A stretch of DNA of 64,000 bases, taken from the NCBI RefSeq assembly GCF_018069625.1, contig NZ_CP072941.1, positions 620,001 to 684,000 on the forward strand. Reading direction: 5' to 3'. Positions 25,006-32,387 of the stretch are shown here, in pieces. Every line of letters begins with the position of its first letter. Position 1 is the first letter of the stretch. This DNA comes from Streptomyces yatensis (GTDB lineage: Bacteria > Actinomycetota > Actinomycetes > Streptomycetales > Streptomycetaceae). The notes under the pieces were generated by a model. It did no database searches. It saw only the letters and a program-made list of their open reading frames with translations, and was not told the origin of the DNA. Position numbers and translations under genes: made by a program.

Positions 25006-26013
25006 TCACTCGGCCGTGCCGGCGCGCAGCGCGAGCAGGGCCTTGGCCAGCGGTTCCAGGTCGAGGCCGTTGACCGAGCGCACAGTGGCGAGGGCTTCGT
25101 CGGGCAGGCCGGAGGCCCCGCTGACGGCCCCGGCCATGGCGCCCGCGATGGCGCCGATGGTGTCGCAGTCGCCGCCGAGGTTGGCCGCCAGCAGACAGGC
25201 CCGCCACGGCTCGCCCTCGGCGAGGGCCAGCACGGCGAAGGCGGCGGGGACCGACTCCTGGCTGGCGACGCTGGTGCCGACCAGGTCGCAGACGCGGTCC
25301 AGGGCCTGCCGCTCGGGCAGACCGCGGACCAGCTCCACGGCCCAGGCGATACGGGCGGCGATATCGGCGCCGGCGACCCAGTGGCCGCGCTCGGCCCCTG
25401 CCGCGGCCGCCGTGACCGCCGCGCCGAAGGCGTCCTCCAGATCGCCGCCGTCGATGCCACGGCTCACCGCGGCGGCCACGGCGGCGGCGGAGGCGATGCC
25501 GATGGAGGTGTCATGGGTGACCTGGCACGCCTCCGCGACCCGGTCGAGGAAGGGCTCCAACGGGGTGTCGGAGAAGGCGACGCCGACGGGGGTGATCCGC
25601 ATCGCCGCGCCGTTGGTGGCACCGGCCTTGCCCGCCTCCTCCGGCGGTACGCCGCGGGACACGGCCTCCAGGGCCGCCTTGGTGGAGGGGCCGAGCAGGT
25701 CGAACGAGCCCTTGGCCTTCATGGCGCGCTCCCACTCCAGGAGCTCGTGCGCGAGCCGCAGCGGTTCGATCCGCCCGCCGGACCCGGTCAGCAGCCGGCC
25801 GACGATGACGGCCTGATCGGTGTCGTCGGTGACCGAACCGGCGGGCATCCCGGCGCTCACCGGGTTGTCCTCCGGGCCGGGCTCGAAACCGGTGACGGCG
25901 CCGAACCGGGCGACGATGGACGCCCTGGACATGATCTGGGTGGGCATGCCGAGGGCGTCGCCCATCGCCAGGCCGTAGAGGGCGCCGAGCGCGCGGTCGT
26001 GCTGGTGGTTCAT
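25006..26013 (-). CDS. ADP-ribosylglycohydrolase-family protein (YegU-like)
   Basis: A 335-residue all-helical hydrolase. The dinuclear magnesium site is visible as TDDTD at 62-66 near the N-terminus and as GGDCDT at 280-285 near the C-terminus; the latter is usually GGDTDT, so the Cys is a mild variation that keeps both aspartates. Family members cleave N-glycosidic bonds of ADP-ribose on proteins or of small ribosides. Its position between a permease and a PfkB kinase argues for a small-molecule N-riboside substrate: hydrolysis would release a pentose for the kinase. This is inference; no substrate residues can be read. Confidence 0.93.
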   Translation of the reverse strand: MNHQHDRALGALYGLAMGDALGMPTQIMSRASIVARFGAVTGFEPGPEDNPVSAGMPAGSVTDDTDQAVIVGRLLTGSGGRIEPLRLAHELLEWERAMKAKGSFDLLGPSTKAALEAVSRGVPPEEAGKAGATNGAAMRITPVGVAFSDTPLEPFLDRVAEACQVTHDTSIGIASAAAVAAAVSRGIDGGDLEDAFGAAVTAAAAGAERGHWVAGADIAARIAWAVELVRGLPERQALDRVCDLVGTSVASQESVPAAFAVLALAEGEPWRACLLAANLGGDCDTIGAIAGAMAGAVSGASGLPDEALATVRSVNGLDLEPLAKALLALRAGTAE

Positions 26014-26121
26014 TCGGGATTCCTGTCGGTGCGCGGAGGCGGTACGTCGGGGTGGGCGGGCGCCGCGTGGGGTCTCATCAGAGGCCGCATGGGGAGCCTC
26101 ATCGGTGCCTCATCGGGACTC

Positions 26122-26838
26122 TCATTGGGGCTGCTCGCCGAAGCCCAGGTGCAGTTGGAAGCGGGCGGGGTCCAGCAGGCTGGTCACCTGCTCGACGATC
26201 TGGCCGTCGGCTCCGCGGCTGACCCGGCGGGTGTTGAGCCACACCTCGCCCTCCTGACGGCGGAGCAGTGTCGCCTCGTCGGCGGCCAGTTGCCGTACGG
26301 AGGCCCACTCGTCCCCGTGGGTGGCGCGGATGCCGACCGCGGCGAGGGTCTTGGTCAGCGAGCCGTCGAGGAGCCCGCCGAGCGGGACGTCGGCCAGGGC
26401 CGGGGCCATCGGCACCCTGCTGCGCTCCAGCGCGACGGCGGTGCCCCCCGGCAGCACGCGCAATCGGTCCAGCGCCATGAACTCGACGCCCTCGATGCCC
26501 AGTTCGCCGGCCAGCCGGGCATCGCGCACCGCCTCGAGGCGGAGGACCTCGGTGGTGACCCGGGCGCCCTGGTCGGCCAGTGCCCTGGTCCAGCCCAGGC
26601 GGTTGTCCAGCAGGCCGCCGTCGAACGTGACGAACGAGCCGACGCCCGCGTGGGTGGAGATCAGCCCTTGCTTGCTGAGCTCGTCCAGCGCCTGGCGAAC
26701 GGTGGCCCTGCTGACCGCGAAACGCCGGGTGAGCGCGTGTTCGCCGGGCAGCCTGCTGCCCGGCTCCAGGGCGCCGCTGTGGATCTCACGGGCCAGAACG
26801 CGGGCGATGCGCTGATGCTTGAGGACCTGTTTAGGCAT
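26122..26838 (-). CDS. GntR/HutC-family transcriptional regulator (YegW-like)
   Basis: A 238-residue regulator. The N-terminal winged helix reads LEPGSRLPGEHALTRRFAVSRATVRQALDEL in two halves (about 25-55), and the C-terminal UTRA ligand domain contains ALERSRVPM and VWLNTRRVS. It is the first gene of the leftward cassette with the glycohydrolase, permease and kinase, and probably regulates that cassette and itself in response to a phosphorylated or free sugar. Two CATGTCC heptamers 21 bases apart cover its start codon and upstream region and may be its binding sites. Confidence 0.92.
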   Translation of the reverse strand: MPKQVLKHQRIARVLAREIHSGALEPGSRLPGEHALTRRFAVSRATVRQALDELSKQGLISTHAGVGSFVTFDGGLLDNRLGWTRALADQGARVTTEVLRLEAVRDARLAGELGIEGVEFMALDRLRVLPGGTAVALERSRVPMAPALADVPLGGLLDGSLTKTLAAVGIRATHGDEWASVRQLAADEATLLRRQEGEVWLNTRRVSRGADGQIVEQVTSLLDPARFQLHLGFGEQPQ

Positions 26839-26863
26839 GTCCGGTAGTTAGCCATACATGTCC
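26836..26863. promoter_or_regulatory. Two direct CATGTCC heptamers at the GntR start
   Basis: CATGTCC occurs at 26836-26842, including the start codon of the GntR gene, and again at 26857-26863. The 21-base spacing is two helical turns, which would place two protein units on the same DNA face. GntR proteins more often use inverted repeats, so the assignment as operator is tentative. Confidence 0.4.
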
Positions 26864-26956
26864 AGTCCTGTCTAGAGTCGCAAGACATCCATCCTGCCGA
26901 CGGTCGTCCGCCACGAGGCGAGCCGTGTGATCAGCAGCGGGCAGGCGGGGTGCTCA

Positions 26957-27520
26957 TCACCGCGCGGCGGGCTCCTGGGCCCGCCGCTTGCGGGCGCGGT
27001 ACGCGGCCGCCTTGAGCTTGTTGCCACAAGGGTCCATGGCACACCACTGCCGGCGCCCGCCTCGCGACCGGTCGATGTAGACACGGGTGCATTCGGGGTT
27101 GCCGCACTCCTTGAGCAGCGGCACGTCCGGACCGCTGAGGAGCTCGACGGCATGCCGTGCCACCGTGGAGAGCGCCTCTTGCGATGTCGCGTCCGTCCGC
27201 CGCCCGCTCGCGGTGAGTTGCGGCGCCGCGGCAGGCTTGCGGGCCGTGTCGTTCACCACGGCGAGTGCCTCGCCGTCGTAGGGATCCCCGGCGACCCGGG
27301 CGGTGACCAGCTCGTAGATGGCCTCCCGTACGGCCACCGCGCACTCGACGTCGGCATGCCGACTGGCGGAGACGGTGTCGACGATTCCGGACTCCAGATA
27401 CCAGGCGTCCAGCCGGTCCGGTGACACGAACATCTCGAACCGCACCGAGCGGCGAGCGCGCAACGTCGCGGCGAAGTCGAGAGCGGGGTTCCCACACAGA
27501 AAGACATGCTCCAGATTCAC
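26957..27520 (-). CDS. CGNR zinc-finger protein with ABATE domain
   Basis: A 187-residue protein of a family common in actinomycetes. The N-terminal ABATE-type domain begins FLCGNPALDFAATL, and the C-terminal CGNR zinc finger shows CGNPEC, then WCAMDPCGN with basic residues after it. The four cysteines of the finger are all present; the usual CGNR is CGNK here. I start at the GTG at 27520, which follows AGGATGG and places the conserved region at the N-terminus. The family is thought to bind nucleic acid and act as a regulator, but targets are generally unknown. It stands alone. Confidence 0.86.
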   Translation of the reverse strand: MNLEHVFLCGNPALDFAATLRARRSVRFEMFVSPDRLDAWYLESGIVDTVSASRHADVECAVAVREAIYELVTARVAGDPYDGEALAVVNDTARKPAAAPQLTASGRRTDATSQEALSTVARHAVELLSGPDVPLLKECGNPECTRVYIDRSRGGRRQWCAMDPCGNKLKAAAYRARKRRAQEPAAR

Positions 27521-27608
27521 GTCACCATCCTGACAGGTGATTTTTGTCCTCCGCAAGGCTCGCCACCGGCGCCGGGCGGCGAGCCGCTCCAGGGGTGAGT
27601 CGTGCCGG

Positions 27609-28343
27609 TCAGGCCGCGTCGTGCAGGATCGCCGCCAGCTCGCCGGGCCGGTCGAACATCGGCCAGTGCCAGCCGGGCAGCTCCCGGTACGCCGAAGTCT
27701 CCGTCGCCATGTGCCGGAAGGCCGGAACGGTGGCGATCAGCGCCCGGACCTGCTCCACCGAGAAGCCGCACAACACGTGCAGCCGCGGCAGCTTCTCCCA
27801 CGCGTCGGTCAGCCGGACCGGGGTGGTGGCGGTGGCCCACGGCTGCGGCACCGACAGCCGCACCAGCCGTTCCAGCGTGCCGTCCGGCAGTCCGGACACC
27901 GCGGAGGCCAGCTGATGCCACGGCGGTGGCGGCAGCTGCCAGCCGTGTCCCTCCTCACGGACCAGCTCGGCGTTGCGCGTCCTTTCCTCCGGCGGGGCGA
28001 ACTCCGCCTGGGACATCCCGTCCGGCAGCGGGCCGCTGTCGATGAACACCAGCCGCTTGATCCGGTCCGGCATCCGGTCCGCCACGCCCGGGACCACCAC
28101 CGCACCGGCATAGCTGTGCCCGACCAGGACCACGTCGTGGAGATCCTCGTCCCGGATCAGATTGAGCACATCGGTGATGTGCGTCTCCACATCGGTGTCG
28201 GGCCGGGCCAGATGCGCCCGCTCGCCCATCCCGGTCAGGCTGAGCGGATGGACGTCGTGCCCACGGCCGCGCAGGTCGGCCGCCACGGGACACCAGGCCC
28301 AGGCCCCGAGCCAGAACCCCGGAAGAAGTACATAGGTTGCCAT
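27609..28343 (-). CDS. Alpha/beta-hydrolase (EstC/methyl-ketone-esterase-like)
   Basis: A 244-residue hydrolase. The nucleophile is Ser77 in VGHSYAG, an acidic residue follows the sixth strand, and the catalytic His is in PGWHWPMFDRP near the C-terminus. The beginning YVLLPGFWLGAW, with an oxyanion-hole glycine, and the SLTGMGER segment resemble plant-type and EstC-like small esterases. No signal peptide is present. It is divergent from a WYL-domain regulator; a leaderless start is likely because TAGCGT at 28351-28356 on the complement lies seven bases from the ATG. The substrate is unknown. Confidence 0.9.
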   Translation of the reverse strand: MATYVLLPGFWLGAWAWCPVAADLRGRGHDVHPLSLTGMGERAHLARPDTDVETHITDVLNLIRDEDLHDVVLVGHSYAGAVVVPGVADRMPDRIKRLVFIDSGPLPDGMSQAEFAPPEERTRNAELVREEGHGWQLPPPPWHQLASAVSGLPDGTLERLVRLSVPQPWATATTPVRLTDAWEKLPRLHVLCGFSVEQVRALIATVPAFRHMATETSAYRELPGWHWPMFDRPGELAAILHDAA

Positions 28344-28360
28344 GGCCCACACGCTAGGAG

Positions 28361-28389
28361 GGATACCGGACAGGAACCGCCCGGTATCC
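28361..28389. promoter_or_regulatory. Nine-base inverted repeat between hydrolase and WYL regulator
   Basis: GGATACCGG at 28361-28369 is the exact reverse complement of CCGGTATCC at 28381-28389, with an 11-base centre. It fills nearly half of the 63-base gap between the divergent starts at 28343 and 28407 and would overlap both promoters. It is the obvious candidate operator for the WYL regulator. Confidence 0.7.
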
Positions 28390-28406
28390 GCGCCATACTT
28401 CCCGGC

Positions 28407-29477
28407 ATGACCCGACCGACCGCCCGCGTGCTCGCCCTGCTGGAGATCCTGCAGGCCGGAGGCACCCGCACCGTCGCCGACCTGGCCGACCGGCTCGGCG
28501 TGGACGAGCGCACCGTCCGGCGCTACATCGGCCACCTGATCGACCTGGACGTCCCGGTCCGTTCGGTGCGCGGCCGCTACGGCGGCTACCGGCTCGCCCC
28601 CGGCTACCGGATGCCCCCGCTGATGCTCACCGACGAGGAGGCGCTGGCCGTACTGCTCGGCCTGGTCGCCGGGCGCCGGGCCGGGCTGGTGACCACGTCC
28701 GTCGCCGCGGCGGAGAGCGCCGCCGCCAAGGTGCGCCGGGTGCTGCCCGAGGCGCTCGGCCGCCGGCTGGACGCGCTGCTGGCGACCGCCGACTTCACCG
28801 CTCCCGCCCGTCCCGTGGTCATCCCGGAGACGAGTGTGCTGCTGATGCTCGCGGAGGCCGCGCGGGACCGGCGGCCGGTCGCGCTCAGCTACACCGCCTG
28901 GAAGGGGCGGCGCAGCGAACGCACCGTGCACCCGTACGGGATCGTCGCGCACTCCGGGCGCTGGTATGTGACGGGGGCGGACTCGGCCAGCGGCGAGGTG
29001 CGTACGTTCCGGCTGGACCGGATCGAAAGCGCGACGGTGCTGCCGGGGTCGTTCGAGGTGCCCGTGGGGTTCGATCCGGCCGCCCGGGTGCTGTCCGGGC
29101 TGGCCGGGGTGCCCTATCTGCACGAGGTGTCGCTACGGGTCCAGGGCACGGTCGAGCAGGTCCGCCACCGGCTTCCACCCGGGCTCGCCACGGTGCGGGA
29201 GCTGCCCGCGGAGGAGGCGGGCCGTACGTCCGGGGAGGGGGAAGGCGGCGGATGGGTGCGGGTTCAGCTGCGGGCCGAGCGGCTGGAGTGGGTGCCCTCC
29301 GTGCTCGCCTGGCTGGACCTCCCGTTCGTGATCGAGTACCCGGAGGCCCTGCGCGGCCATGTGCGAGCCCTGGCCCACCGACTCGCCACCTGTGCCGACG
29401 CGGGTGCCGGTGCGGCCGAGGGTGCGGAGTCGGCCCGTTCGGCGGCCACTCCCCCACCACCGCCCCGGGCGGAGTAG
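28407..29477 (+). CDS. WYL-domain transcriptional regulator (YafY/PafC type)
   Basis: A 356-residue regulator with an N-terminal HTH_11 winged helix (RTVADLADRLGVDERTVRRYI), then the linker and a WYL domain. The WYL strand-helix motif is seen around YTAWKGRRSERTVHPYGIVAHSGRWYVTG, split across about residues 165-195, where the usual W-Y-L signature reads as GRWYVTG. Such regulators sense small ligands or nucleic acids. No ribosome site precedes the ATG, and CATACT seven bases before it could be a -10 element of a leaderless message. The last 35 residues are low-complexity and Ala/Pro-rich. It probably controls the divergent hydrolase. Confidence 0.9.
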   Translation: MTRPTARVLALLEILQAGGTRTVADLADRLGVDERTVRRYIGHLIDLDVPVRSVRGRYGGYRLAPGYRMPPLMLTDEEALAVLLGLVAGRRAGLVTTSVAAAESAAAKVRRVLPEALGRRLDALLATADFTAPARPVVIPETSVLLMLAEAARDRRPVALSYTAWKGRRSERTVHPYGIVAHSGRWYVTGADSASGEVRTFRLDRIESATVLPGSFEVPVGFDPAARVLSGLAGVPYLHEVSLRVQGTVEQVRHRLPPGLATVRELPAEEAGRTSGEGEGGGWVRVQLRAERLEWVPSVLAWLDLPFVIEYPEALRGHVRALAHRLATCADAGAGAAEGAESARSAATPPPPPRAE

Positions 29478-29506
29478 CACCTGCCGCCTCACCGGGGGTT
29501 CGACAC

Positions 29507-30526
29507 TCAGCCGTGGGGCCACCGTACGGCGGTGTCGGCCACGGCGGAACGCGCCCGCCGCAGCGCCTCGGCGTGCCCGAACAGACCGGGCAGACCGCCG
29601 GTGTGCAGGAAGACCGTGCGCTCCCCGGGGCGCACCTGACCGTCGTGGACGGCCGCGATGAGACCGGCCAGGGCACGGCCGGTGTAGACGGGGTCGAGGA
29701 CGATGCCTTCGGTGCGGGCCGCGGTGGTGATGGCGTCCATGACCGGTTCGGTGAGCGCGGAGTAGCCGGGACCGACCTGATCCAGGCGCAGCCGCAGGGA
29801 CGTGTCCGCGGGCCGTCCGGCCAGCCCCTCGACCAGGTGGCCGACGGTGTGCCCGGGATCGGCGATGGCTCCGCAGTGCACACCCAGCACCCGCTCGGCT
29901 CCGAGGGCGTGGACGAGACCGGCCATGGTGCCGCCCGATCCCACCGCCACGACCGCCGTGGCCAGGTCCGGAGCCTGTTCCAGGAGTTCCGTCCCCGCCT
30001 CGGCATAGCCCCGGGCGCCCAGCACACTGGATCCGCCGAAGGGGATCACCGCGGGCCGGGCGCCTTGCTCGCGCAGTTCCCCGGCCACATCCTCCATTGC
30101 CGCCGCGAGTTCGGCCTCGCTCACCTCTCCCGCCCATACGACGCGGGCGCCGAAGAGGCCGTCGAGCACGATGTTGCCGGTCATTTCCTCGCTCGGCGCA
30201 CCGGCGAGGACGAGGACCACGTCCATGCCCAGCCGTGCCCCGGCCGCGGCCGTCAGGCGGGCGTGGTTGCTCTGCGCGGCCCCGCTGGTCACCAGTGTGG
30301 TGGCGCCCTCGGCGCGGGCGGCCCCGGCCGTCCACTCCAGCTTGCGGACCTTGTTGCCCCCGCCGCCCAGCCCGATGAGATCGTCCCGCTTGACCCACAG
30401 ATCACCGGGCTCCAGCCCGATCGCACGGGCCAGCCGCGGCGCGGGCTCCAGCGGTGTGGGCCGGCTCATCAGCTCGGCCCGCGTGGCTTCCTGACCCGGC
30501 GTGGCTTCCTGACGCTCTTGTGACAC
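29507..30526 (-). CDS. ACC deaminase/D-cysteine desulfhydrase-family PLP enzyme
   Basis: A 339-residue fold-type II PLP enzyme. The Schiff-base lysine is Lys59 in GGGGNKVRKLEW, followed by SGAAQSNHARLTAAAG and the phosphate-binding GSGGTMAGL. The first of these motifs is shared by 1-aminocyclopropane-1-carboxylate deaminase and D-cysteine desulfhydrase, and residue-level assignment between them cannot be made safely here. The start is a GTG at 30526. The N-terminus carries a tandem QEATPG-QEATRA caused by the DNA repeat at 30481-30513. The gene lies 102 bases after the SDR at 30629 and may or may not be cotranscribed with it. Confidence 0.9.
   Translation of the reverse strand: MSQERQEATPGQEATRAELMSRPTPLEPAPRLARAIGLEPGDLWVKRDDLIGLGGGGNKVRKLEWTAGAARAEGATTLVTSGAAQSNHARLTAAAGARLGMDVVLVLAGAPSEEMTGNIVLDGLFGARVVWAGEVSEAELAAAMEDVAGELREQGARPAVIPFGGSSVLGARGYAEAGTELLEQAPDLATAVVAVGSGGTMAGLVHALGAERVLGVHCGAIADPGHTVGHLVEGLAGRPADTSLRLRLDQVGPGYSALTEPVMDAITTAARTEGIVLDPVYTGRALAGLIAAVHDGQVRPGERTVFLHTGGLPGLFGHAEALRRARSAVADTAVRWPHG
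30481..30513. repeat. 15-base tandem repeat in the PLP-enzyme N-terminus
   Basis: GCGTGGCTTCCTGAC occurs at 30481-30495 and again at 30499-30513, a period of 18 bases (six codons). It duplicates a QEAT segment in the N-terminal tail before the enzyme fold begins. It looks like a recent slippage duplication with no expected effect on the active site. Confidence 0.8.
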
Positions 30527-30628
30527 GATCGCCGCCTTCGCTCGCTGCGCTGAGGGATATCGGGGTGGGAGAAACGGCCGTTGGACGGTCGCGGGACAGG
30601 TGCGCCGACGCGCGGCCGGCGCGACACC

Positions 30629-31327
30629 TCACCTGCCGGGTTCGGCGTGGAGGGGTTGCGACAAGGCGGCCTTGGCCTGCCTGGTCTCGTCGTCGGCGAG
30701 CACTTCCCATCGGTCGTTCGCCAAGGCTTCCATGGTCTGTTCCGCCACATCGGCCGTAGTGATCTTAGGCGCGTCCACCCAGGAGCTGAGGTCCGTGTCC
30801 ACGAAACCGGAATGGACCCCCACCACGAGCGTGCCCTGTTCCTGAAGTCCCTTGCGCAGCGCATCCGTCAATGACCACTGGGCCGACTTGGAGGCGGCGT
30901 ATCCGGGGAAGCCCGGCTGCCCGACCCAGGACGCCAGCGACAGCATGTTGACCAGCGCGCCACCGCCGTTGCGGGCGAGGATCGGGGCGAATGCCCGGGA
31001 AACGGCCCAGGTGCCGAAGTAGTTGACCTCCATCGCCTGACGGGCGGCCGCGAAGTCACCTTCCAGGAGTCCGGTGCCGGAGCCTCCGACGCCCGCGTTG
31101 TTGATCACGATGCTGACGTCGTCCGCGAGGGCAGCGGCCTCGGCGATCTGCTCCGGCTCGGTGACGTCCAGACGCAGCGGGGTGAGGCCATAGTCAACCA
31201 CGGCGGCCGGATCGCGGACACCGGCGTAGACCTTCGCCGCGCCGTGCTCGAGCAGCGCCCGGGCGAACGCACGGCCGATACCGCGATTGGCCCCCGTGAC
31301 CAGGGCGACTGATCCTTTGATGTCCAT
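30629..31327 (-). CDS. Short-chain dehydrogenase/reductase (SDR), HxlR-linked
   Basis: A 232-residue classical SDR with TGANRGIG at the cofactor site, NNAG, and catalytic residues in LSLASWVGQPGFPGYAASK (Ser, Tyr, Lys). It lies 50 bases downstream of an HxlR-type regulator on the same strand, and the pair probably forms an operon. It is a paralogue of the SDR at 20817-21518, which is instead linked to a TetR. HxlR-SDR pairs are common in actinomycetes and often respond to electrophiles or quinones, but no substrate can be read here. Confidence 0.92.
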   Translation of the reverse strand: MDIKGSVALVTGANRGIGRAFARALLEHGAAKVYAGVRDPAAVVDYGLTPLRLDVTEPEQIAEAAALADDVSIVINNAGVGGSGTGLLEGDFAAARQAMEVNYFGTWAVSRAFAPILARNGGGALVNMLSLASWVGQPGFPGYAASKSAQWSLTDALRKGLQEQGTLVVGVHSGFVDTDLSSWVDAPKITTADVAEQTMEALANDRWEVLADDETRQAKAALSQPLHAEPGR

Positions 31328-31377
31328 CGCGTTCTCACTTTCCTCTGGCTACATAAGAGAAGCCCGCTGGCGCAGCC

Positions 31378-31875
31378 TCAGCCCTCTGATCCGCGAGTGG
31401 CCACAAAGGCCACGTCGGCGCAGGGCACCTCACGGCCCTCCTCGTCGATGAACCCCACACTCACGGCCTCACCGGTGGAGCGTGTGCGCCGGAGGGACGA
31501 GGGGCCCGCGGGGCGGGGGCGGTGGCGGTCGCCCCACTGCTGCAGCGCGGCCAGCACCAGGCGCAGTTCCTCCCCGGCCTGCGTCAGGTGGTAGCTCTGC
31601 CGATGCCTACTGCCCGGCTCCTGATACGTCCGTGTCCGCAACACCCCGGCCTCGACGAGGAGCTTGAGCCGGGCGCTGAGCAGGTTCGGCGCGACACCGA
31701 GGGACGACTGCATCTCGGCGAATCGGTGCCTGCCCCCGAAGACTTCGCGCAGCACCAGCAGGGACCAGCGCTCACCCAGAATCTGGAGGCTCCGCTCGAT
31801 GGAACAGGCCGGCTCGTCATCGATGGGCCCTGAGATCTTCTTCCCGGACGACACCGCACACCTCCCGCCGGACAT
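31378..31875 (-). CDS. HxlR-family transcriptional regulator
   Basis: A 165-residue winged-helix regulator: CSIERSLQILGERWSLLVLREVFGG (about 24-48, read in parts), RFAEMQSSLGVAPNLLSARLKLLVEAGVL, then RQSYHLTQAG in the wing. The single Cys24 before the first helix is the redox- or aldehyde-sensing position in several HxlR/YodB relatives. The gene precedes an SDR and lies opposite two very small ORFs. An imperfect inverted repeat overlapping TATAAT at 31906-31928 lies just upstream and may be its operator. Confidence 0.92.
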   Translation of the reverse strand: MSGGRCAVSSGKKISGPIDDEPACSIERSLQILGERWSLLVLREVFGGRHRFAEMQSSLGVAPNLLSARLKLLVEAGVLRTRTYQEPGSRHRQSYHLTQAGEELRLVLAALQQWGDRHRPRPAGPSSLRRTRSTGEAVSVGFIDEEGREVPCADVAFVATRGSEG

Positions 31876-31905
31876 GGCTCGATTCTCTGCTCATGAGCCT
31901 ACACC

Positions 31906-31928
31906 CTAGATATAATTTTGCTATCCAG
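31906..31928. promoter_or_regulatory. Imperfect inverted repeat with TATAAT, candidate HxlR operator
   Basis: CTAGATA at 31906-31912 and TATCCAG at 31922-31928 form a dyad matching at six of seven positions. TATAAT at 31911-31916 lies inside it and would be the -10 of a rightward promoter for the small ORFs at 32026 and 32244. The upstream TGCTCA at 17-base spacing is a poor -35. The stretch is clearly more AT-rich than its surroundings. Confidence 0.5.
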
Positions 31929-32025
31929 ACCCACCGGAAGAGGACTGGATCTCGTCACCTACTTGACCGGTGACGCACGCGACTGCGACCATCGTTGGAC
32001 CATCGAAACGACAAGGAACGATGCG

Positions 32026-32202
32026 ATGTCGGATAAGCGGGAAGTGCCGGATGCCGCGGAGGCGGCGCGCCATGCCCGGTTCGGCAAGCTGCCGGAGCGG
32101 GTCCGCCTGGAGGACACTGTGGAGGAGAGGGCGGCGATAGCGCCGGACCCCGCGAAGGACACGTACAACCCCGACGAGTGGCTCGTTCGCTACTGCCTGT
32201 GA
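32026..32202 (+). CDS. Small hydrophilic hypothetical protein (58 aa)
   Basis: MSDKREVPDAAEAARHARFG begins a 58-residue highly charged protein, followed by a KLPERVRLEDTVEE segment and an end at DEWLVRYCL. AAGGA lies eight bases before the ATG and a TATAAT-containing promoter candidate is about 100 bases upstream. There is no signal peptide or membrane segment. I do not recognise the family. It is followed 41 bases later by a 28-residue hydrophobic ORF with a strong ribosome site, so the two may work together. A longer frame from a TTG at 31918 has no ribosome site. Confidence 0.6.
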   Translation: MSDKREVPDAAEAARHARFGKLPERVRLEDTVEERAAIAPDPAKDTYNPDEWLVRYCL

Positions 32203-32243
32203 GTCCAGCCGCTCGCGCGAGTTCGCACGAGGGAGGATTTCCC

Positions 32244-32330
32244 GTGCCGACAGCCAGAGTTCTGAGGGCGAGCGCGGTGGCCGTGATCATCGCGGCCATC
32301 GCGCTCGGTTGCTTCACCCAGGTCTTCTGA
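32244..32330 (+). CDS. Tiny predicted membrane peptide (28 aa)
   Basis: A GTG at 32244 preceded by GGGAGGA at good spacing opens a 28-codon frame ending in TGA at 32330. The peptide starts with a short basic head (PTARVLRAS), then a hydrophobic segment AVAVIIAAIALGCF long enough to span or insert in the membrane, and ends TQVF. The strong ribosome site and the position just after the 58-residue ORF are the case for its being real. I do not recognise it. It might be a membrane partner or a signalling peptide; both are guesses. Confidence 0.5.
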   Translation: MPTARVLRASAVAVIIAAIALGCFTQVF

Positions 32331-32387
32331 TCCGCGTTCCCCTCTCCGCCAGGCAGGGCCTCACCTCGGCGGGACGCCCGATCCCGA

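Noticed and set aside
22453..25460. Apparent fusions of kinase with permease and of permease with hydrolase
   Set aside because: The true starts at 23454 and 24944 are fixed by ATGA overlap and by family N-termini; the extensions are wrong-frame readings of the neighbouring genes.
27537..29477. 646-residue frame ending in the WYL regulator
   Set aside because: The first 290 residues are antisense to the alpha/beta-hydrolase. The helix-turn-helix begins right after the ATG at 28407.
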